From: Streptomyces lydicus | Lineage (GTDB): Bacteria > Actinomycetota > Actinomycetes > Streptomycetales > Streptomycetaceae | Assembly: GCF_004125265.1 (NCBI RefSeq) | Contig: NZ_RDTE01000003.1 | Coordinates: 8,432,001 to 8,496,000, forward strand | Length of the DNA stretch: 64,000 nt | Direction: 5' to 3' | Shown: positions 39,812 to 48,039 of the stretch, one piece after another | How the letters are laid out: each line of letters starts with the position of its first letter | Numbering within the stretch: position 1 is the stretch's first letter | Notes under the pieces: generated by a model | Told to the model about the DNA's origin: nothing | The model's input: only the letters and a program-made list of their open reading frames with translations | Databases searched by the model: none | Program-made: the position numbers and the translations under genes

Positions 39812-42736
39812 TCAGGAGGGGGTGGCGGACGGGGGGAGTGCCTGGGCGATCAGTTCGGCGAGATGGGTGCCGCTGCGCGGGGTCTGCTGGGCGATCTGGG
39901 TGCGGCAGCTGAAGCCGTCGGCCAGGATCCGGGTGTCGGCAGCGGCCGAACGCACCGCGGGGAGCAGCACCTGTTCGCCCGCGGCGACCGAGACGTCGTA
40001 GTGGCCGCGCTCGAAACCGAAGTTGCCGGCGAGACCGCAACAGCCGGAATCGAGGGTGGTGTTGTCGATCCCCATACGGGCCAGCAGCGTGCTGTCGGCG
40101 CCGAAGCCGGAGGTGGCGTGCTGGTGGCAGTGGGTCTGGCTGAGTGAGCGGGCCTCGATCCGCGGGGGCTGCCAGCCGGGTGTGTGGTGGACGAGGAGTT
40201 CGGCGAGGGTGAGGGTGGCCCGGGAGAGGGCGCGGGCTTCTTCGTCGCCGTCGAGGAGTTCGGGAAGGTCGCTCTTGAGGGCCGAGGTGCAGCTCGGCTC
40301 CAGTCCGACGACGGGTATGCCGGCGCGGACCGCGGGAGCCAGCGCGGCGGATGTCCGCCGGGCGATACGGCGGGCGGTGCCGAGCTGCCCGGTGGTGATC
40401 CAGGTGAGCCCGCAGCACTGGGTGCCCTGGGGGACCTGGACCCGGAAGCCTGCGTCTTCGAGCACGGCCACGCCGGCTCGGAGGACTTCGGGGCTGAAGT
40501 GGTTGTTGAAGGAGTCGACCCACAGCAGGACGGGGCCGCGCCGGCCGTCGCCTTCGGGTGTGCGGCGGCGGAACCACGTCAGGAAGGTCTGCGGGGCGAA
40601 GCGGGGGAGGTCCCGCTGCGGGGCGATGCCGCCCAGCCGTTTGAGGGCCGGGGCCAGACGGGAGGAGGTGAGCGCGTTGACCGGGCCGGGGATCCGGGCG
40701 GCGGCCCGGGAGAGCAGGGGCAGCCAGCCCATGGTGTAGTGCGAGGCGGGTCGCAGGCGCCCCTTGTAGTGGTGGTGGAGGAATTCCGACTTGTAGGTGG
40801 CCATGTCGACGCCGACCGGGCAGTCGGCGCTGCACCCCTTGCACGACAGGCACAGATCCAGGGCGTCGCGGACCTCGGTGGAACGCCAACCGTCGGTGAT
40901 CACCTCACCCTGGGTCATCTCGTACAGGAGCCGGGCGCGGCCGCGGGTGGAGTCCTTCTCGTCCCGCGTGACCCGGTAGCTGGGGCACATCACCTCGCCG
41001 CGGTGAGCGGTGGAGCGGCACTTGCCGACGCCGACGCAGCGGCGGGTGGCCTTGGCGAAGTCGCCGTCGTCGGAGGGGAAGGGGAAGACCGTGGCCAGTG
41101 GCAGGGGAGTGCGGTGCGGGCTGACGCGCAGGTTGCCGTCGACGGGCAGCGGCCGCACGATCATGCCGGGGTTGAGGCCGTTGTCCGGGTCCCAGATGTT
41201 CTTGAACTCCTCGAACAGGGCGATGACGTCGGGGCCGTACATCAGGGGCAGGAGGGCGGAGCGGGCCTGGCCGTCGCCGTGTTCGCCGGACAGTGAGCCA
41301 CCGTGTGCGGCGACCAGGTGGGCGGCGTCGGCGAGGAAGGTGCGGAAGACGGCGGTGCCCTGCTCGGTGGTGAAGTCGAAGTTGATCCGGACGTGCAGAC
41401 AGCCCTCGCCGAAGTGGCCGTAGACGGCGCCCTGGAGTTCGTGGCGGTGCAGCAGGGCGGTGAACTCGCGGAGGTAGGAGCCCAGTTGCTCGGGCGGGAC
41501 GGCGGCGTCCTCCCAGCCGGGCCAGGCCTCGGCCCCGCTCTCGGTCCCGCTGCCCGGGGGCAGACGGGTGGCCAGGCCCGCACCGTCCTCGCGGATCCGC
41601 CACAGACTGCGGGCGCGTGCGGGATCGGTGACGATCTCACTGCCGGTGAAGCCCGCGGCCCCGTGCGCGGTCCCGGCCAGCGCTTCGGCCTGCCGGGACA
41701 GGGCGTCCGTGGTGCCGCCGAGCTCCGCGAACAGCCAGGCCTGGGCGGTGGGCAGGGTGTCGATGGTGGTCCTGGTCGCGGGCCGGGTGACGATGTCGGT
41801 CAGTCCGCGGTCGAGTCCTTCCAGGGCCAGCGGACGGTGCCGGAGCAGCGCGGGGACCGCGTCGGCCGCGGCGCCGGCGTCCGAGAAACCGAGGACGACC
41901 AGGGCCCGTGCGGGGGGAGGCGAGAGGAGGCGGACGGTCGCCGAGAGGACGACGGCGAGGGTGCCCTCGCTGCCGACCAGGGCCCTGGCGAGGTGGAAGC
42001 GCCGCTCGGGCAGCAGCTGTTCCAGCGCATAGCCCGACACCTGCCGGGGAAACTGCCCCAGTGCGGTGCGGAGCGTCGCCAGGTTGCCCTGGGCGAGCCG
42101 GTACAGGGCGCCGATCAGCTCTCCGCGGTCGTCTCCCGCGGCCACGGCCGCGTCGATCTCCTCCCGGGTCATCTCGCCGAGCCGGACCACCGTGCCGCGG
42201 TAGGTGACCACTTCGAGTTCGACGATGTTGTCCGCGGTGCGTCCCCAGGCGAGCGAGTGCGAGCCGCAGGCGTTGTTGCCGATCATGCCGCCCAGGGTGC
42301 AGCGGCTGTGGGTGGAGGGATCGGCGCCGAACACCAGCCCGTGCCCGGCGGCGGCGCTCTGCAGGTCGTCCAGGACGATGCCGGGCTGCACGGTCGCGGT
42401 CCGGGCGTGCGGATCCAGCGCCGTCAGCCGGTTGAAGTAGCGGGAGAAGTCGAGCACCACACCCGGTCCGACGGCCTGCCCGGAGGTGCTGGTGCCCGCG
42501 CCGCGTGCGGTGACCGGCACCCCCAGGCGGCGGCACACCCGCAGCGCGTTGAGGACGTGCTGCCGCTCGCGGGGGAAGACCACGGCGAGCGGGATCCGGC
42601 GGTAGTTCGAGGCATCGGACGCGTACCGTGCCCGGTGACCGGCATCGCCGGCGACCTTGCCGCAGTCCCCCTGGTCGAGGGCTTTTGCCACCGCTGCCGC
42701 GTCGGGGCTGCCGACGCCCTGGGCTGTCGAGGTCAC
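39812..42736 (-). CDS. ydiJ: YdiJ-like D-2-hydroxyglutarate dehydrogenase (FAD and Fe-S)
   Basis: A 974-residue fusion of a GlcD-like FAD domain and a GlcF-like Fe-S domain. FAD motifs are VTARGAGTSTSGQAVGPGVV and GADPSTHSRCTLGGMIGNNA, and the substrate side is YGHFGEGCLHVRINF. Fe-S and CCG motifs follow: CVGVGKC, CLSCKGCSADCPVG, GTQCCGLTW and DSGCCGLAGNFGF. This layout matches YdiJ, which oxidises D-2-hydroxyglutarate to 2-oxoglutarate and passes electrons to the respiratory chain. In P. putida lysine catabolism it follows HglS. It is divergent from a LysR gene and precedes the amino-acid dehydrogenase. GTG 42734-42736 follows GAAGGAG. Confidence 0.88.
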   Translation of the reverse strand: MTSTAQGVGSPDAAAVAKALDQGDCGKVAGDAGHRARYASDASNYRRIPLAVVFPRERQHVLNALRVCRRLGVPVTARGAGTSTSGQAVGPGVVLDFSRYFNRLTALDPHARTATVQPGIVLDDLQSAAAGHGLVFGADPSTHSRCTLGGMIGNNACGSHSLAWGRTADNIVELEVVTYRGTVVRLGEMTREEIDAAVAAGDDRGELIGALYRLAQGNLATLRTALGQFPRQVSGYALEQLLPERRFHLARALVGSEGTLAVVLSATVRLLSPPPARALVVLGFSDAGAAADAVPALLRHRPLALEGLDRGLTDIVTRPATRTTIDTLPTAQAWLFAELGGTTDALSRQAEALAGTAHGAAGFTGSEIVTDPARARSLWRIREDGAGLATRLPPGSGTESGAEAWPGWEDAAVPPEQLGSYLREFTALLHRHELQGAVYGHFGEGCLHVRINFDFTTEQGTAVFRTFLADAAHLVAAHGGSLSGEHGDGQARSALLPLMYGPDVIALFEEFKNIWDPDNGLNPGMIVRPLPVDGNLRVSPHRTPLPLATVFPFPSDDGDFAKATRRCVGVGKCRSTAHRGEVMCPSYRVTRDEKDSTRGRARLLYEMTQGEVITDGWRSTEVRDALDLCLSCKGCSADCPVGVDMATYKSEFLHHHYKGRLRPASHYTMGWLPLLSRAAARIPGPVNALTSSRLAPALKRLGGIAPQRDLPRFAPQTFLTWFRRRTPEGDGRRGPVLLWVDSFNNHFSPEVLRAGVAVLEDAGFRVQVPQGTQCCGLTWITTGQLGTARRIARRTSAALAPAVRAGIPVVGLEPSCTSALKSDLPELLDGDEEARALSRATLTLAELLVHHTPGWQPPRIEARSLSQTHCHQHATSGFGADSTLLARMGIDNTTLDSGCCGLAGNFGFERGHYDVSVAAGEQVLLPAVRSAAADTRILADGFSCRTQIAQQTPRSGTHLAELIAQALPPSATPS

Positions 42737-42832
42737 CCTGCTCGCTCCTTCGTAAGCTCACCGGTCGTGTTCCGCCTGGTCCCGTCCACGATGTGGGGCG
42801 CCCCGGGCCGGGAACAAGGCTCAGCAGGACGA

Positions 42833-42855
42833 AAGAATTCATTCTTGAGGGCAAG
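42833..42855. promoter_or_regulatory. Overlapping palindromes in the ydiJ/LysR divergent region
   Basis: AAGAAT-TC-ATTCTT (42833-42846) is a 6-bp inverted repeat, and CTTG-AGGG-CAAG (42844-42855) is a second one sharing three bases. The 10-mer TGAGGGCAAG (42846-42855) recurs exactly at 45552-45561 in the control region of the APC permease gene. These are candidate LysR sites for the adjacent regulator. Confidence 0.55.
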
Positions 42856-42924
42856 GAATGCTGAGGCTCGCGTTCGAGGGCGGTGGATGCTTATGCTCGC
42901 CTCCCGCGTCGTTGGGAGGCCGCG

Positions 42925-43839
42925 TTGCTGAAGCCACTGCACCTGCTCACCCTCAAGGCCGTCGTCCGCAGTGCCTCGTTCGCCCTCGCGGCCCGTGACC
43001 TCGGCTACACCGCCTCCGCCATCTCGCAGCAGATCTCCGCGCTGGAGAAGGAGACCGGCCTGGTGCTCTTCGAGCGGGAGGCGCACGGGATCCGCCCCAC
43101 CGCCGCGGCCCACCGCCTGGTCGATCTCAGTACCCATGTGCTGGCGGCCATGGAGGACCTGGACCACCACGTCCAGGAGCTCGCCACCGGCGCCACCGGC
43201 CGGCTGCGGCTGGGCAGCTTTCCCACGGCCGATGTACGGCTGGTGCCCGCCGCCCTGTCGGCGCTCGTCGCAAGCCATCCGCGGGCCCGGATCCAGCTGG
43301 AGGAGGGCGAGCCCGAAGAGCTCGTCACCGCGCTCAGCCACGGCGATCTCGATGTCGCGCTCGTCTTCGAGTACGGGCTCAGCCCCCGCCAGTGGCCCGA
43401 CGGCCTGACCCGCCATCACCTGCTGAGTGAGGACCTGGTGCTGCTCAGGGCCCGTGACAGCGGCCTGGGTGCCCAGCTGTCCCAGCTGGCCGGGGCCCGC
43501 TGGATCACCAGCCGGGAGGACACCGCCGGGGCCCGGTCCTTCGTCCGCCTCTGTGCGGCCGCGGGGTTCGAGGCTTCCGTCGCCTTCCGCAGCAACAACT
43601 ACGCCGTGGTGCGGGAGCTGGTGTCCGCGGGACTCGGCGTGGCCGTGGTCCCGGCGCTCGGCCACGTTCCCGGCGAGGGGATCGAAGCGACCCGGGTCAC
43701 CCAGCACTCCGCACACCGCACGGTGATGGCGCTGCACCGCGGCGAGAACAGCAACCCGCTGCTCCCCGCGGTGATCAGCTGTCTGCGGCGCGCGGTGCCC
43801 GACGGCGAGCCGTATGTGCACCCCGCGTGCGACGAGTGA
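42925..43839 (+). CDS. LysR-family regulator, ydiJ side
   Basis: A 304-residue LysR protein. The N-terminal HTH reads LTLKAVVRSASFALAARDLG, then YTASAISQQISALEKETGLV, followed by the LysR substrate-binding domain (from about 90). TTG 42925 was chosen because GGGAGG lies about 5 bases before it and conserved LysR sequence starts there; a GTG 42 bases upstream would add 14 residues without homology. Divergent from the ydiJ-dehydrogenase operon, it should control that operon and itself in response to a pathway metabolite. The palindromes at 42833-42855 are likely targets. Confidence 0.87.
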   Translation: MLKPLHLLTLKAVVRSASFALAARDLGYTASAISQQISALEKETGLVLFEREAHGIRPTAAAHRLVDLSTHVLAAMEDLDHHVQELATGATGRLRLGSFPTADVRLVPAALSALVASHPRARIQLEEGEPEELVTALSHGDLDVALVFEYGLSPRQWPDGLTRHHLLSEDLVLLRARDSGLGAQLSQLAGARWITSREDTAGARSFVRLCAAAGFEASVAFRSNNYAVVRELVSAGLGVAVVPALGHVPGEGIEATRVTQHSAHRTVMALHRGENSNPLLPAVISCLRRAVPDGEPYVHPACDE

Positions 43840-43858
43840 CCGGCCGGGACCCGGGCGC

Positions 43859-43893
43859 GCTCCGCCACTCCGAGGGCGGGGGAGGGGCGGAGC
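43859..43893. terminator. Hairpin between convergent LysR and permease genes
   Basis: GCTCCGCC (43859-43866) and GGCGGAGC (43886-43893) form an 8-bp stem over a 19-base loop in the gap between the LysR gene and the end of the permease gene. Probably a bidirectional terminator; the loop is long, so confidence is moderate. Confidence 0.4.
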
Positions 43894-43918
43894 ACCCGCG
43901 TGGGCGGCCGGCCGGCCG

Positions 43919-45424
43919 TCACCTGAGAGGCGCGGGCTCGGACGCGTCGGAGTCGGACATCCGGTCGAGGGCGTCGAGATCCACCGAGCCTCCCGGCATG
44001 ACCCTGCGGGTGCGGCGGTAGCCGTACGTGGCGTAGACGACCAGGCCGACGACCAGCCAGCCGCCGAGCCGCACCCAGGTCTCCCACTGCAGGAATGACA
44101 TCAGCCAGACGGAGAAGGCCATCCCCAGGACGGGCACCACCGGCATGCCCGGACAGCGGAAGGCGCGCTTGAGGTGCGGCTTGCGGTAGCGCAGGACCAG
44201 CACGGAGGCGGAGACCACCACGAACGCCAGCAGCACGCCGATATTGGTGAGTTCCGCGACCGCGTTGATGGGCAGCAGCCCCGCCAGCACCGCGGACACC
44301 CCACCGATCAGCCAGGTGGCACGGTGCGGCACCTTGCGCCGGGGGTGGATGGCGCCGAACCAGGCCGGCATCAGCCCGTCGCGGCTGAGCGCGTACCACA
44401 GGCGGGAGGCACCCATCATGAAGGAGAACGTCACGGTGACGATGCCGATGACCGCGCCGACGGCGATCACATTGGCCAGCCCGCTCAGCCCCACGCTCTG
44501 GAACGCGCTGGAAATCCCGCTGTTCGGGTTGAGCTCGCGGTAGCGCTGCATCCCGGTGAGCACGATGCAGACCAGCACGTACAGCACCATGGACACCGCC
44601 AGCGACAGCATCATCGCCTTCGGCAGCTTGCGCCGTGCCTCCATCGACTCCTCCGCCGCCGTACTCAGCGCGTCATAGCCGAACACGGCGAAGAAGACCG
44701 TGGCGGCCCCGGTGAAGGCCCCGCCGAAGCCGAACGGCGCGAAGGGATGCAGATTGCCGGTCCTGACCTTGGTGAAGCCCACCACGATCACCAGCAGCAC
44801 GATGCCGATCTTGACGAGGGTCAGCACCGTCTCCACTCGGGCCGAGGTGCGGGTGCCACGGGTCAGCAGCCAGGCCACACCGAGGCAGATCGCCATCGCG
44901 AGCAGGTCCACCCGGTGGCCGGCGCCGGTGCCGGGGGCGCCCAGGGCCCAGACCGGCAGCTGGATGCCGACCGCCTGCAGCAGAAATCCCAGATAGCCCG
45001 ACATCCCGATCGCGACGACGGCGACGATGGCGGTGTACTCCAGGAGCAGGTCCCAGCCCACGATCCAGCCGGCGATCTCCCCCAGGACCGCGGCGCAGTA
45101 GGTGTAGGACGAGCCGGCCTTCGGGACCATCCCGGCGAACTCGGCGTAGGCGAAGGCCGCACAGAGCGAGGCGGCCCCGGCCACCAGGAACGAGATCAGG
45201 ACGGCGGGGCCGGCGACGTCCCGCGCGACGGCCGCGGCCAGGCTGAAGATCCCGGCCCCGATGATGGCGCCGATGCCGATCATCGTCAGCTGGGTGAGGC
45301 CGAGCGTGCGCACCATACGCTCACCGCCGGGCTGTTCATGGGGAAGTGTGCGCCGGAAGATTCCCTGGGGGCCTCGTCCCAGCAACGCGCGAAGGGGAGA
45401 TTTCGGGGTGTGATCGGGGGACAT
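43919..45424 (-). CDS. APC-family (cationic) amino-acid permease
   Basis: A 501-residue membrane protein with about 12 helices. The N-terminus FRRTLPHEQPGGERMVRTLG and helix 1 motif TMIGIGAIIGAGIFSL, then GPAVLISFLVAGAASLCAAF, are typical of the CAT/YfnA branch of the APC family, whose members import cationic or small amino acids. GYDALSTAAEESMEARRKLP is the CAT-type helix 6 region. In this gene neighbourhood lysine or pipecolate uptake is a reasonable guess. ATG 45422-45424 has GGGAGCG just upstream. It carries a TGAGGGCAAG motif in its upstream region, shared with the ydiJ/LysR region. Confidence 0.88.
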   Translation of the reverse strand: MSPDHTPKSPLRALLGRGPQGIFRRTLPHEQPGGERMVRTLGLTQLTMIGIGAIIGAGIFSLAAAVARDVAGPAVLISFLVAGAASLCAAFAYAEFAGMVPKAGSSYTYCAAVLGEIAGWIVGWDLLLEYTAIVAVVAIGMSGYLGFLLQAVGIQLPVWALGAPGTGAGHRVDLLAMAICLGVAWLLTRGTRTSARVETVLTLVKIGIVLLVIVVGFTKVRTGNLHPFAPFGFGGAFTGAATVFFAVFGYDALSTAAEESMEARRKLPKAMMLSLAVSMVLYVLVCIVLTGMQRYRELNPNSGISSAFQSVGLSGLANVIAVGAVIGIVTVTFSFMMGASRLWYALSRDGLMPAWFGAIHPRRKVPHRATWLIGGVSAVLAGLLPINAVAELTNIGVLLAFVVVSASVLVLRYRKPHLKRAFRCPGMPVVPVLGMAFSVWLMSFLQWETWVRLGGWLVVGLVVYATYGYRRTRRVMPGGSVDLDALDRMSDSDASEPAPLR

Positions 45425-45736
45425 CGCTCGCTCCCTCTCAGGCAACGGCGGCACGACGGGCCACCGTCGTGGCGGGGGTCACCACTGGCCTGAAACCTTC
45501 ACTCAGGATCCGCCCCGGCAAAAGGGACCCCAGCGCGACAACTTGCGTGGCTGAGGGCAAGCGGAACTGGGGAAGGCGCGGCGCAGGGCGAGCAGCCCGG
45601 ATTCTCGTGCACCGGGCATCTTGTTGCGGATGCACGTCAACTCGCCTGGGGAGCGGGCCTGTTGATGACGGGGCGTCGCGGTGCGACGGCGGCCGGGGCT
45701 CTGTCCTGTGGGTGCGCGGCGGGCCGGAGTGCCGTC
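45425..45736. promoter_or_regulatory. Permease control region
   Basis: This 312-base non-coding stretch lies between the permease start and the end of a LysR gene. It contains CTTGC-N10-GCAAG (about 45542-45561), which encloses the 10-mer TGAGGGCAAG (45552-45561) found also at 42846-42855. A co-regulated permease and ydiJ operon is the simplest reading. I see no gene here. Confidence 0.5.
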
Positions 45737-46663
45737 TTACGGGTCGCGGCGGGCCGGGGTACCGCGCCGGGCCCCGGACACCGCGCGCAGGACGTCGACC
45801 AGCGCCGCCACCGTGGGCCGGTGCTCGACGGAGGAGCGGAACAGCACCACGATGTGCCGCTCGACCTTCTCCCGCAGCCGTACGACATCGAGCCGGGACG
45901 CGCGCAGACCGAGCATCAGATCCGTCACCGTGCTCACCCCGATGCCCGCCTCGACCAGCGCCAGCGTGGCCGCGGTGTCGGTGACCTCGTGCTGGACCCG
46001 GGGTTCGATTCCCGCGCGCCGGCAGGCCGTGCGCACCGCCCGGCCGTAGTAGCTGTCGGCCGACGGCAGGATCCATCCCAGGTCCTGGGTATCGGCCAGG
46101 CCGATCACCTCGCGGCCGTCCATCGAACCGGCGGGGACCGCCAGCGAGAACCGCTCTCGGTACAGCTGCCGCACCTGCAGGGCGGACTCCCGGGGAAGGG
46201 GCACATCCGGGTAATCGAGACCGAGCGCCAGGTCCACCGCTCCCGAGGCGACCGCGTCGTGCACCTCGTCCACCTCCATATCGCGGCTGTGCACCGCGAG
46301 ACGGGGATGGGCCTGGCGTACCTCCTGCAGCGCCGGCGGCAGGATCTCGGCGGCCGCCGTGGCGAACAGCCCTACGTGCAGCACGCCGGAGATCTCGTGC
46401 CGGGTGCGCTCCAGGGCCTCGACGGCTTCCGCGTCCGTCGCCAGGATCCGCTCGGCGTGACCCGCGAGCGTGCGGCCGGCATCGGTGAGCTCCACCCGGC
46501 GCCCCACCCGCCGCAGCAGCTCCGTGCCCGCGGCCTTCTCCAGCGCGGCGATCTGCTGGGAGACGCCGCCGGGCGTGTATCCAAGGGCCTGGGCCGCCGC
46601 GGTGATCGTTCCGCGCCTGGTCAGCTCCACCAGGGACCGCAGCTGGGCACTCGTCCAGTCCAT
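45737..46663 (-). CDS. LysR-family regulator, oxidase side
   Basis: A 308-residue LysR protein. The HTH reads LRSLVELTRRGTITAAAQAL, then GYTPGGVSQQIAALEKAAG. The effector domain follows from about 85 (ISGVLHVGLFATAAAEILPP). ATG 46661-46663 opens the family sequence. It diverges from the oxidase-HglS-dehydrogenase operon across a 173-base gap with a palindrome, so it is the likely regulator of that operon. Its HTH differs from that of the other LysR, so the two probably use different sites. Confidence 0.88.
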   Translation of the reverse strand: MDWTSAQLRSLVELTRRGTITAAAQALGYTPGGVSQQIAALEKAAGTELLRRVGRRVELTDAGRTLAGHAERILATDAEAVEALERTRHEISGVLHVGLFATAAAEILPPALQEVRQAHPRLAVHSRDMEVDEVHDAVASGAVDLALGLDYPDVPLPRESALQVRQLYRERFSLAVPAGSMDGREVIGLADTQDLGWILPSADSYYGRAVRTACRRAGIEPRVQHEVTDTAATLALVEAGIGVSTVTDLMLGLRASRLDVVRLREKVERHIVVLFRSSVEHRPTVAALVDVLRAVSGARRGTPARRDP

Positions 46664-46836
46664 ATAGAGATCCTAATAGATCAGACGTACTAACTGTTCG
46701 TAGACGTCAAAGGTTGGAGTGCTGCACGATGACGGGCAGCTAGCTGATCAGCTCTTCTCGCCATGCACCGACAGCCCCGCCTGCGCCGGACGGACGCCCC
46801 CGGCGCAGGCGCCGGCCTCCGGAAGGGATCGGCCTC
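46664..46836. promoter_or_regulatory. Divergent control region with a perfect palindrome
   Basis: The region contains AGCTGATCAGCT (46742-46753), a perfect 12-base palindrome, preceded by AGCTAGCT. A GACGT...ACGTC pair flanks TAACTGTTC near 46684-46708. These are candidate LysR or promoter elements for the catabolic operon. The A/T-rich stretch near 46665-46700 probably holds the promoters. Confidence 0.5.
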
Positions 46837-48012
46837 TTGTCCATGTCATCCACCTCCCGCACCGTGCCGCCGACCGCCGACGTCGTGATCGTCGGCGGCG
46901 GTGTGATGGGCACCAGCATCGCGTTCCACCTGGCCGAGGCCGGGGTGTCCGACATCGTCGTGATCGAGCGCGGCGAACTGGCCGGCGGCAGCTCGGGCAA
47001 ACCGATCGGCGGAGTGCGGGCGCAGTTCTCCGACCCGCTCAACATCGCCCTGGGCAGCAGGAGTCTGCGCGCCTGGCAGGACTTCGGACAGCGTCCCGGC
47101 GCGGACATCCGGCTGGACAGCGTCGGCTATCTCTTCCTGCTCACCAGCGACCGGCAGGCCGCGGACTTCGAGACCGCCGTCCGGCTCCAGAACGGCCTCG
47201 GCGTCCCCAGCCGCATGATCGGCCCCGACGAGGCACAGCGACTGTGTCCCTACGTCAGCACCGACGGACTGGTGGCCGCCGCCTACTCCCCGACCGACGG
47301 CCACGCCCGGCCCCGACTCGCCGTCCAGGGCTATGCGCGCGCCGCCGCGGGCGCGGGCGTCACCTTCGCCACGCACACCACCGTCACCGGCCTCGACACC
47401 ACCGGTGACCGGGTCACGGCCGTCCACACCGATCACGGCCGGATCTCCTGCTCCACGGTCATCTGCACCGCGGGCGCCTGGTCCGCGCGGCTCGGCGAGA
47501 TGGCGGGCGTCCACCTCCCGGTGCGCCCGGTGCGCCGCCAGCTCGCCTTCACCGCGCCGCTCGCGCCGCCCGCCCCGCGCATCCCCTTCACCATCGACTT
47601 CGCCTCGACCGCCTACTTCCACAACAGCGACGACGGCCTGCTGTTCGGCCTCGCCGACCCCGGACAGGACGAGGGCTTCGACACCACCTGGACGCCGGAC
47701 TGGCTTGACCTCTTCCGTGCCGCCGCACGCCGCAGGGCCCCCGCCCTCGCCGGAATGGAGACCACCGGGGGCTGGGCCGGACTGTACGAGGTCACCCCGG
47801 ACCACAACGCCCTGATCGGACGGGCCGGCGCGCCGCACAACTTCCTGTACGCCACCGGGTTCTCCGGCCACGGCTTCCTGCAGGCCCCCGCCGTCGGCGA
47901 GATCGTGCGCGACCTCTACCTGGAGCGCACACCGTTCGTCGACGTCACCCCCTTCAGCGCCGACCGCTTCACGGCCGGTGCCGAGATCCGCCCCGAAATC
48001 CACGTGGTGTGA
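46837..48012 (+). CDS. FAD-dependent amine oxidoreductase (pipecolate-oxidase-like)
   Basis: A 391-residue DAO-family flavoenzyme. The ADP-binding motif is ADVVIVGGGVMGTSIAFHLA, followed by VIERGELAGGSSGKPIGGVR; the C-terminal substrate lid has GWAGLYEVTPDHNALIGRAG and the terminal FAD motif GFSGHGFLQAPAVGEIV. Members oxidise secondary amino acids such as sarcosine, proline or pipecolate. Position as first gene of an operon with HglS and an AmaB-type dehydrogenase suggests L-pipecolate to piperideine-6-carboxylate, as for P. putida AmaA. TTG 46837 gives the best spacing to GGAAGGG; ATG 46843 is the alternative. Divergent from LysR. Confidence 0.84.
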   Translation: MSMSSTSRTVPPTADVVIVGGGVMGTSIAFHLAEAGVSDIVVIERGELAGGSSGKPIGGVRAQFSDPLNIALGSRSLRAWQDFGQRPGADIRLDSVGYLFLLTSDRQAADFETAVRLQNGLGVPSRMIGPDEAQRLCPYVSTDGLVAAAYSPTDGHARPRLAVQGYARAAAGAGVTFATHTTVTGLDTTGDRVTAVHTDHGRISCSTVICTAGAWSARLGEMAGVHLPVRPVRRQLAFTAPLAPPAPRIPFTIDFASTAYFHNSDDGLLFGLADPGQDEGFDTTWTPDWLDLFRAAARRRAPALAGMETTGGWAGLYEVTPDHNALIGRAGAPHNFLYATGFSGHGFLQAPAVGEIVRDLYLERTPFVDVTPFSADRFTAGAEIRPEIHVV

Positions 48013-48039
48013 ATCCCCCCGACGGAAGGACGACTGCCG

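Noticed and set aside
39756..40889. Minus-strand frame rich in Arg/Pro over ydiJ
   Set aside because: It is an out-of-frame shadow of the Fe-S domain of the YdiJ-like gene.
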